Part shown: one piece after another, positions 1-5,301 of the stretch
How the letters are laid out: the number at the start of each line of letters is the position of its first letter
Numbering within the stretch: position 1 is the stretch's first letter
Assembly: GCA_024226105.1 (NCBI GenBank)
Contig: JAAELZ010000774.1
Location: 1-5,301, forward strand
Reading direction: 5' to 3'
Length of the DNA stretch: 5,301 nt
Origin: Pseudomonadota bacterium
GTDB lineage: Bacteria; Pseudomonadota; Gammaproteobacteria; Arenicellales; Poriferihabitantaceae
Translations under genes and position numbers: made by a program
Notes under the pieces: generated by a model
Told to the model about the DNA's origin: nothing
The model's database searches: none
Seen by the model: the letters and a program-made list of their open reading frames with translations, nothing else

Positions 1-2570
1 ATTTACAGACGACCTTGCCCGAATGTCCGGCTGAAGCAGTGCCGGTTCCAGTATTTGATGCGGATAAGGATGGCATTACTGACCAGATCGATGAATGCCC
101 ACAAACAGCTGCGAATACAGCTGTAGATACCTATGGTTGCGAGCTCGATTCAGACCGGGATGGTATTGTTGACTCCTTAGATCAGTGCCCTACCTCTGCC
201 CAGGGGCTCAGAATCGGAGAAAATGGTTGCGAAATGGACAGCGACGGTGATGGCGTGCTGGATTCGGTAGATCGCTGTCCCACAACGCACGCGGATTACA
301 TGGTTGATGAACAGGGCTGTGAACTTGACTCGGACCATGATTCAGTTGTGGATTCCCAGGATCAATGTGCGGACACCTCAGCGGGAACCCGGGTTAACCA
401 TATCGGTTGTGAACTGGATTCCGACCACGACGGCATACCAAACTCCATCGACGTCTGTCCCGCCTCTCCTCCCGGCATTGAAATTGATGAAGAAGGCTGT
501 GAAGCCGATGATGATCTGGATGGTATCGTTAACTCGCTTGATCAATGTGCCAATACACCCGGGGGGGCGCGCATAAATAACCGTGGTTGTGAACGGGATT
601 CGGATCAGGATGGCGTGGTTGATTCTGCAGACGCCTGCCCCGCAACGGCCATTGACACTGTGGTTGATGTGCAGGGATGCGAACTGGATACAGACCAGGA
701 TGGCGTTAGCGATGGCCTGGATAGCTGCCCGCAAACAGCCCCTGATATACGAGTCAACGCTAGCGGTTGCGCACTTGACCAGGATGCAGATGGAATCGCG
801 GATTCTAAGGATCAGTGCCCCAATACTCCGGCCGAAACGGCGGTTAATAGTCAGGGTTGCATTCCGGATAGCGATGGTGACAGTGTGATGGATAGCGAAG
901 ACCTCTGTGCCAATACCGGTACGGGCATTAAAGTCAACGAATCAGGCTGTGAAATCGACAGTGATAATGACGGTATTGTTGATTCCGGGGATCGCTGCCC
1001 TGCCACTCCTGACGCAGCGGCGGTGAATGAATTCGGTTGTCAACCCGACTCGGATCAGGATGGCGTGGTTGATACAAAAGACCAGTGCCCCGATACACCT
1101 GGTAGCGTAAACGTTAATGAAACGGGGTGTGAAACGGATTCTGATCAGGATGGCGTAACGGATTCCCTGGATCAATGCAAAGATAGCATTTTTAACGTCA
1201 ATGTGGACGCGACGGGTTGCGAGCTGGACAGCGATACCGATGGTGTTGCGGACTCTGCCGACCTATGCGCGCAGACACCAGCGGCACGCAGCGTTGATGA
1301 GCGGGGTTGTCAGCTGGATACAGACGGCGATGGCGTGGTGGATGCGCTTGATAAATGTGCCTCGACCCCAATTGGTGCGATAGTAGATGCGGGCGGTTGT
1401 GAGCTGGATGCAGACGGGGATGGTATTGTAAATTCCGTCGATTTATGTGCCAACACGCCTGTAGGGATTAAGGTTTTACAGACGGGCTGCGAAGTGGACA
1501 GTGATTCCGATGGTGTGGTTGATTCAGCGGATCAATGTCCGGATACAGGCGCTGGTATAAAGGTGACAGCGGCCGGTTGTGAGGTCGACAGTGATAGTGA
1601 CGGGGTCGTGGATTCAGCGGATCAATGCAAAGCCACCCCGGCAGGAATAACCGTGTCACCCACGGGCTGTGAAGTGGATAGCGACGCAGACGGCGTACCC
1701 GATTCTGCCGATTTATGTGCCCGTACACCGTCCGGTGCGAGAATTTCAAAAAGTGGTTGTGAGATCGATTCAGATGCTGATGGTATTGCTGATTCCATGG
1801 ATCTCTGTGCTGATACTGTAGCGGGAACTGCGGTGACCGCAGCGGGTTGTGAAATTGATTCAGATGAAGATGGCATCGTTGATTCCGCTGATTTATGCGC
1901 CGATACAACTGCCGGTATCAGCGTTGACTGGTACGGTTGCGAAATCGATTCGGATAAAGATGGCGTTGTTGACTCACTTGATCAATGTGTTTCGGCCCCG
2001 CTGGTGGTTGTTGATGCATTGGGCTGTGAGGTTGATACCGATGCGGATGGCCTGATTGATTCACAGGATGTCTGTCCTGAAACAGTGCCCGGCACCCGGG
2101 TTGGCAAGGATGGCTGCATGCTTGAACCTGACCGGGATGAAGATGGTATCGCAGACTCATATGATATATGCCCCGATAGCGATGCGGCCACGCAGGCAAA
2201 CCAGTACGGCTGTGCATCAGATAAAAATATTGTTCTCGAAGGGGTTCGCTTCATAACCAATTCAGATGAACTTACCAATGAGTCGGTATTAGTCCTTGCC
2301 GACCTCGCTGACCGCCTGTCCCTGCACCCGTCCCTGAGACTGGAAGTCGCCGGGCACACCGATAACCTGGGCGACCCTGCGTACAACAGGGACTTATCCA
2401 ATAGACGTGCGAATTCCGTTAGAGCCTTCATGATAGAACATGGCGTCAATTCAGAGAATGTTTCAGCTGTCGGTTTTGGGCACACGCGACCGCTCACCGA
2501 TAACAGCAGTGCCACCAAGCGTCACATCAACCGACGGGTCGAATTAAGTATCAGGGGAAATAGCCAGTAA
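1..2570 (+). CDS. OmpA-family cell-wall-binding protein with 24 TSP3 calcium-binding repeats (5' end missing)
   Basis: The product is probably exported to the periplasm or outer membrane and anchored to peptidoglycan. The frame is open to the left edge (first full codon at 3, reading L-Q-T-T-L-P-E-C-P), so the TTG at 15 is unlikely to be the real start. Counting that TTG as residue 1, a short Pro/Val linker (about 5-14) precedes 24 TSP3 repeats (15-735) carrying DxDxDG calcium motifs and two Cys each. A C-terminal OmpA domain follows (about 741-848). It has the signature GHTDN, then NRDLSNRRA, and ends with NRRVELSI. D783 and R798 sit 15 residues apart, like the Asp/Arg pair that holds diaminopimelate in known OmpA domains. 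The OmpA domain has no Cys. OprF-type proteins share this layout but carry only a few repeats. Whether the missing N-terminus holds a beta-barrel, a lipobox or another domain cannot be seen. The family call is firm; the cellular role (envelope integrity, adhesion or stalk) is inference. Confidence 0.93.
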   Translation, partial: LQTTLPECPAEAVPVPVFDADKDGITDQIDECPQTAANTAVDTYGCELDSDRDGIVDSLDQCPTSAQGLRIGENGCEMDSDGDGVLDSVDRCPTTHADYMVDEQGCELDSDHDSVVDSQDQCADTSAGTRVNHIGCELDSDHDGIPNSIDVCPASPPGIEIDEEGCEADDDLDGIVNSLDQCANTPGGARINNRGCERDSDQDGVVDSADACPATAIDTVVDVQGCELDTDQDGVSDGLDSCPQTAPDIRVNASGCALDQDADGIADSKDQCPNTPAETAVNSQGCIPDSDGDSVMDSEDLCANTGTGIKVNESGCEIDSDNDGIVDSGDRCPATPDAAAVNEFGCQPDSDQDGVVDTKDQCPDTPGSVNVNETGCETDSDQDGVTDSLDQCKDSIFNVNVDATGCELDSDTDGVADSADLCAQTPAARSVDERGCQLDTDGDGVVDALDKCASTPIGAIVDAGGCELDADGDGIVNSVDLCANTPVGIKVLQTGCEVDSDSDGVVDSADQCPDTGAGIKVTAAGCEVDSDSDGVVDSADQCKATPAGITVSPTGCEVDSDADGVPDSADLCARTPSGARISKSGCEIDSDADGIADSMDLCADTVAGTAVTAAGCEIDSDEDGIVDSADLCADTTAGISVDWYGCEIDSDKDGVVDSLDQCVSAPLVVVDALGCEVDTDADGLIDSQDVCPETVPGTRVGKDGCMLEPDRDEDGIADSYDICPDSDAATQANQYGCASDKNIVLEGVRFITNSDELTNESVLVLADLADRLSLHPSLRLEVAGHTDNLGDPAYNRDLSNRRANSVRAFMIEHGVNSENVSAVGFGHTRPLTDNSSATKRHINRRVELSIRGNSQ
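57..2219 (+). repeat. Array of 24 tandem TSP3 repeats, 90-nt period
   Basis: In-frame tandem repeats within the OmpA-family gene. Repeats 1-21 are each exactly 90 nt (57-1946). Repeat 22 is 87 nt (1947-2033), repeat 23 is 90 nt (2034-2123) and repeat 24 is 96 nt (2124-2219). The 30-residue consensus begins DSDxDGVVDSxDxC and ends GCEx, with Cys at positions 14 and 28 in all 24 copies (48 Cys). Asp at positions 1, 3, 5 and 12 and Asp/Asn at 9 form the expected calcium ligands. The Gly at position 6 is Ser in repeats 4 and 10. Copies differ at many third codon positions, so most of the array is old and maintained by selection on the protein rather than freshly amplified. Confidence 0.95.
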
Positions 2571-2574
2571 TCCT

Positions 2575-3288
2575 TTATTTGAATTCGAGCACCCGGTTGC
2601 GTGGCATCAAATTGATCTCGTCGATCAGCCCATTTGCATCTGCCTTAAGGACGTTGTAAACGCACTCAGCAACGGCTTTTACCGGGATATGGTTGCTTTG
2701 GCCCGCTCCGGGCTTGAAGTAAAGCTCATCATAAAACGGCGTATCGACCATGCCGGGATTTATCAGGGTGATATTCAAGCCTGCCTGGCGGCATTCCGCG
2801 CTCAGGGCCTGTACAAAGCCGCGTAATCCAAACTTGGACGCACAGTATGCCGTGCCTTTTTTTGTCCCCTGTAGCGCCGCCTCTGAGCCAAGAAAAATCA
2901 ATCGGCCTGATGCCTGTGCTTTAAAATGGGGAATCAACAATTTGCTCAAAAACATCGGGCTGAGCAGGTTTAACTCGATCAAAGCCTGTATTTTCTCGAA
3001 ATCGAGTTGCTCAAGATTTCCGAAATATCCCGTACCCGCACAAAACACGATTCCGGAAATGACTTGCTGCCCGTTTAAAAGCGGCCTTAATTTCTGTTTA
3101 GTCTGCTCAAAATCGCGCAGATCACAGGCCAGAGCCGTAAAATTAGCGTGTTTCAGCGTGTCGCCATCAATCGAGCGCGATATGCCGATTACTACATAAC
3201 CCTGCTCCAGTAGTTTTTCACATACGGCAAAACCGATACCGGAACGGGCGCCGGTTATCAGGATCGTACCTTTAAGCTGCCTGGCCAC
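2575..3288 (-). CDS. Short-chain dehydrogenase/reductase (SDR), substrate unknown
   Basis: A 237-residue classical SDR, probably a soluble NAD(P)(H)-dependent oxidoreductase. Visible motifs are the Rossmann glycine motif TGARSGIG (12-19), D56 after beta-3 (CDLRD), and CAG at 83-85 in place of the usual NNAG. N107, S135, and Y148 and K152 (YCASK) complete the catalytic tetrad, followed by NPGMVDTPF (177-185). R15 in the glycine loop and R38 after beta-2 suggest NADP(H) preference, which is inference. The start is GTG at 3288: an in-frame TAA lies three codons upstream and an AGGA lies about 9 nt before the GTG. No earlier start is possible. It begins 33 nt after the serS stop on the same strand with no hairpin between, so cotranscription is likely. 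Nothing here identifies the substrate. Length and all core motifs indicate an intact gene. Confidence 0.9.
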   Translation of the reverse strand: MARQLKGTILITGARSGIGFAVCEKLLEQGYVVIGISRSIDGDTLKHANFTALACDLRDFEQTKQKLRPLLNGQQVISGIVFCAGTGYFGNLEQLDFEKIQALIELNLLSPMFLSKLLIPHFKAQASGRLIFLGSEAALQGTKKGTAYCASKFGLRGFVQALSAECRQAGLNITLINPGMVDTPFYDELYFKPGAGQSNHIPVKAVAECVYNVLKADANGLIDEINLMPRNRVLEFK

Positions 3289-3297
3289 GTTTGATTA

Positions 3298-3301
3298 TCC
3301 T
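3298..3301 (-). promoter_or_regulatory. Ribosome binding site of the SDR gene
   Basis: On the minus strand, AGGA lies 9 nt upstream of the GTG at 3288. Together with the in-frame stop just upstream, it supports GTG as the true start. A second purine-rich GAGGAA lies further upstream (about 3305-3310), too far from the GTG to be the main site. Confidence 0.6.
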
Positions 3302-3321
3302 AAATTCCTCATTCTCAAGCC

Positions 3322-4620
3322 TTACTCATCGCGATCAACTGAGGATTTCAGGATTATGGATTGTCCGCGCATATAAGGCTGCAGCACATCCGGTATGACG
3401 ATATCGCCGTCAGCCGTCTGGTAGTTTTCCATGACCGCCACCAGGCAGCGCCCTACCGCCAGCCCGGAGCCGTTCAGCGTGTGTAAAAACTCATTCTTGC
3501 CGGTTTCGGGGTTTTTCCAGCGTGCTTTCAGACGGCGTGCCTGAAAATCGAGGAAATTACTACAGGAAGATATTTCCCGATAGCATGATTGCCCCGGTAA
3601 CCAGACTTCAAGATCATAGGTTTTGGTAGACGAAAATCCAAGATCACCGGTACACAGGTTGACCTTTCGATAGGGTAAATTCAGATTCTGCAATACCTGT
3701 TCGGCGTGCCCGGTTAAAGATTCAAGCGCGTCCCATGATTCATGCGGTCGCACTACCTGTACCAGCTCTACTTTTTCGAATTGATGCTGTCGAATCATGC
3801 CCCGCGTATCCCGTCCATAAGACCCGGCTTCGCGGCGAAAGCACGGGGTATGTGCGGTGCGCTTCAAAGGTAAACGGGCCGCGTCCACGATCTCATCACG
3901 CACGATATTAGTAACCGGCACTTCTGCGGTGGGAATAAGGTAAAGGCCGGGTTCCGTGCGTGTGGCAAACTGGTCTTCTTCAAATTTTGGTAACTGTCCG
4001 GTGCCATACAGGCTGTCTGCATTGACCAGATACGGTACATAAACCTCATCATAACCATGTTCGGTGGTATGCAAATCCAGCATATACTGGGTCATTGCGC
4101 GTTGCAGGCGCGCGATATCTTTATGCAATACTACGAAGCGAGCGCTGGATATTTTAGCCGCAACTTCGAAATCTACCATTCCCATATCAGTACCCAGATC
4201 AACGTGATCTTTGGGTTCAAAATCAAAATGGGTTGGTTCGCCCCAACGCGATATTTCCAGGTTATCCTCTTCTGTTTTGCCAATCGGCACACTTTCATCA
4301 GGCACATTAGGCAGGGCCAGCAAATACGCGTTCAACTGGTTTTGCAAATCACTTAAACGACCCTGTTTTTGCTTAAGTTCATCTGAAAAATGCGCTACGG
4401 CATCAAGCAGCGCCTGTACATCCTCTCCCCTGGCTTTGGCCTGGCCAATGGACTTTGAACTCTGATTGCGCTGAGCCTGCAACGCCTCCGTTTCACTTTG
4501 CAAACCTTTACGCTGGTTCTCAAGTTCATTCAACAGCGTTGTATCGAGCTCAAATCCACGCCGTTTCAATTTCAGAGCGACGTTATTTATATCTTTTCTA
4601 AGGAGTAATGGATCTAACAT
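3322..4620 (-). CDS. serS: Seryl-tRNA synthetase
   Basis: A cytoplasmic class II aminoacyl-tRNA synthetase that charges tRNA-Ser (and tRNA-Sec, where present) with serine using ATP. The 432 residues match normal bacterial length. The N-terminal region (about 1-105) is the long antiparallel coiled-coil arm that grips the tRNA-Ser extra arm; it is rich in Gln, Lys, Glu and Leu. The catalytic core follows: a motif 1 region around 170-197 (ARLQRAMTQYMLDLH, then VPYLV), the serine-site TAEVP (231-235), motif 2 with CFRREAGSYGRDTRG (260-274), and motif 3 with LNGSGLAVGR (382-391). The ATG at 4620 gives the canonical start MLDPLLLRKD. The Shine-Dalgarno match in front of it is poor. It lies downstream of crcB after 75 nt and upstream of the SDR gene, and appears intact. 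The rarA-crcB-serS order is the known gammaproteobacterial arrangement. Confidence 0.98.
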   Translation of the reverse strand: MLDPLLLRKDINNVALKLKRRGFELDTTLLNELENQRKGLQSETEALQAQRNQSSKSIGQAKARGEDVQALLDAVAHFSDELKQKQGRLSDLQNQLNAYLLALPNVPDESVPIGKTEEDNLEISRWGEPTHFDFEPKDHVDLGTDMGMVDFEVAAKISSARFVVLHKDIARLQRAMTQYMLDLHTTEHGYDEVYVPYLVNADSLYGTGQLPKFEEDQFATRTEPGLYLIPTAEVPVTNIVRDEIVDAARLPLKRTAHTPCFRREAGSYGRDTRGMIRQHQFEKVELVQVVRPHESWDALESLTGHAEQVLQNLNLPYRKVNLCTGDLGFSSTKTYDLEVWLPGQSCYREISSCSNFLDFQARRLKARWKNPETGKNEFLHTLNGSGLAVGRCLVAVMENYQTADGDIVIPDVLQPYMRGQSIILKSSVDRDE

Positions 4621-4695
4621 ATTTTTGCTTTGGAGTTTTCTAACGGTTAAATGATATGGCGTGTCAGGCCTGAATGATTTGCATGTTTGAGTGGC
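4621..4695 (-). other. 75-nt crcB-serS intergenic leader
   Basis: This is the longest non-coding stretch in the window. On the minus strand it is AT-rich next to the serS start and has no strong Shine-Dalgarno sequence. It contains a perfect 10-nt palindrome, TCAGGCCTGA (4664-4673). A CTGACA resembling a -35 box overlaps the palindrome, but no good -10 box lies 16-18 nt downstream of it. A TATCAT lies nearby without a matching -35. A separate serS promoter is therefore possible but not shown. No T-run terminator for crcB is visible. Confidence 0.4.
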
Positions 4696-5070
4696 TTAAA
4701 AGACCCAGCGCCCAAGCCCGATACCCGCAGTAGCCGCCAGCAGGCAGGTCACCACGTTCATAGCGATATTGACCAGTGCGCGCCCTGTTTCCCCTTCACT
4801 GAGAAAATAAACCGTCTCCAGTGAAAATGTCGAGAAAGTGGTAAAACCGCCCAAAATGCCCACAGCAACGAACAGGCGAACAAACTCACTCTCGTTGCGC
4901 TGCTGCAAATAGGCCCAGACCAGGCCGATTATAAAAGAACCGATGACATTTACGCTAACGGTTCCGAGTGGCAGCCAATGAGGTGGGTAACGAACCAGTG
5001 AAATTGTCAGCCAGTATCGCGCCATAGAACCAATTGCACCACCCAGTGCAACCGCGAGATAATTATTCAT
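4696..5070 (-). CDS. crcB: CrcB/Fluc fluoride ion channel
   Basis: A small inner-membrane protein that exports fluoride as a dual-topology homodimer. The 124 residues are typical of the family, with four hydrophobic segments at roughly 3-22, 33-54, 64-88 and 97-120. Family motifs are present: GGAIGSMARYW (10-20), GTVSVNVIGSF (36-46) with the pore Asn N41, and GILGGFTTFSTFSLE (71-85). In the last motif F79 and F82 correspond to the phenylalanine-box residues that line the fluoride path, and the GGFTT turn corresponds to the central sodium site. The ATG start overlaps the rarA stop in an ATGA (5067-5070), so translation is probably coupled. Only a weak GGG precedes the start. No fluoride riboswitch can sit directly upstream, because that DNA encodes the end of RarA. 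Confidence 0.96.
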   Translation of the reverse strand: MNNYLAVALGGAIGSMARYWLTISLVRYPPHWLPLGTVSVNVIGSFIIGLVWAYLQQRNESEFVRLFVAVGILGGFTTFSTFSLETVYFLSEGETGRALVNIAMNVVTCLLAATAGIGLGRWVF

Positions 5071-5301
5071 TGCTTAGCCCGCACTTTGTTGTTTGCCTGA
5101 CGCAGGCCGCGTAATTTGTCGGCTATCTTGATCTCCAGGCCTCTTTCAACGGGCTCATAAAATACTGTTTCTTCCATTCCGTCAGGGAAATACAGCTGCC
5201 CGGCACTAAAGGCGTCCTCTTCATCATGCGCATAACGATAGTCTTTGCCGTGGTTGAGCGATTTTGCCAGTTTTGTCGGGGCATTGCGCAAATGAATGGG
5301 A
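5067..5301 (-). CDS. rarA: Replication-associated recombination protein RarA (MgsA), C-terminal part only
   Basis: The last 77 or so residues of the RarA/MgsA AAA+ ATPase, which acts at stalled replication forks and is related to clamp-loader subunits and eukaryotic WRNIP1. The gene runs off the right edge. The frame is open there and reads P-I-H-L-R-N-A-P-T-K, the well-known RarA stretch, so the TTG at 5291 is not a start. The visible part continues with YRYAHDEEDAF, then YFPDGMEE, then FYEPVERGLEIKI, all typical of the C-terminal domain that follows the ATPase core and mediates tetramer assembly. The Walker motifs are outside the window. The stop (TGA, 5067-5069) overlaps the crcB ATG. Identification is strong from these motifs plus the neighbouring crcB and serS. 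Confidence 0.95.
   Translation of the reverse strand, partial: PIHLRNAPTKLAKSLNHGKDYRYAHDEEDAFSAGQLYFPDGMEETVFYEPVERGLEIKIADKLRGLRQANNKVRAKQ

Noticed and set aside
15..17. TTG at 15 as the true start of the OmpA-family gene
   Set aside because: The frame stays open to the window edge, and starting there would leave an exported protein without a signal peptide.
304..888. Plus-strand frames overlapping the array (304-576, 583-888)
   Set aside because: Out-of-frame shadows of the repeats, with periodic meaningless sequence and no sensible start context.
57..2219. CRISPR array or non-coding satellite reading of the 90-nt period
   Set aside because: The period is a whole number of codons, conservation follows codon positions and Cys/Asp residues, and the units are contiguous and diverged with no conserved-repeat plus unique-spacer pattern.
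1468..2518. Long open frames on the minus strand opposite the TSP3 array (for example 1468-1908 and 1982-2518)
   Set aside because: They arise because the repeated codons on the plus strand rarely create stops in the opposite frames. Their translations are low-complexity, match no family I know and are antisense to a clear gene.
2750..3199. Plus-strand open frame opposite the SDR gene
   Set aside because: Antisense to a gene with complete SDR motifs; its translation shows no recognisable domain.
4057..4465. Plus-strand open frames opposite serS (4057-4356 and 4211-4465)
   Set aside because: Antisense to a clear seryl-tRNA synthetase gene; no ribosome binding site or family resemblance.
4640..4670. 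Sigma-70 promoter for serS built on the CTGACA hexamer
   Set aside because: At 16-18 nt spacing no hexamer resembles TATAAT; the best match needs about 19 nt and still has two mismatches.

Overview
The window looks like chromosomal DNA from a Gram-negative gammaproteobacterium of moderate GC content. The gene order on the minus strand (rarA, crcB, serS) matches the lolA-rarA-crcB-serS neighbourhood known from Pseudomonas and its relatives. An OmpA-type peptidoglycan-binding domain also implies an outer membrane. I cannot name a genus. A marine or Cellvibrio-like lineage would fit, but that is a guess.

Left part (1-2570, plus strand): the 3' part of a large gene for an exported OmpA-family protein. 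What is visible is 24 consecutive calcium-binding thrombospondin type 3 (TSP3) repeats of about 30 residues each (57-2219), followed by a C-terminal OmpA domain that should bind peptidoglycan. The reading frame is open to the left edge, so the true start, signal peptide and any N-terminal domain lie outside the window.

Middle and right part (2575-5301, minus strand): reading right to left in the direction of transcription, there is the 3' end of rarA (replication-associated recombination ATPase, cut by the right edge) and then crcB (fluoride channel), whose start overlaps the rarA stop by 4 nt. A 75-nt gap leads to serS (seryl-tRNA synthetase), and a 33-nt gap leads to an uncharacterised short-chain dehydrogenase/reductase (SDR). 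The four genes may form one transcription unit, with housekeeping genes first and the SDR as a less conserved tail. The SDR and OmpA-family genes converge, with only 4 nt between their stop codons.

There are no RNA genes, insertion sequences, CRISPR arrays or gene-free stretches above 75 nt. I see no evidence for a new multi-gene system. The most notable object is the very long, strictly periodic, cysteine-paired TSP3 array and the internal history that can be read from it.
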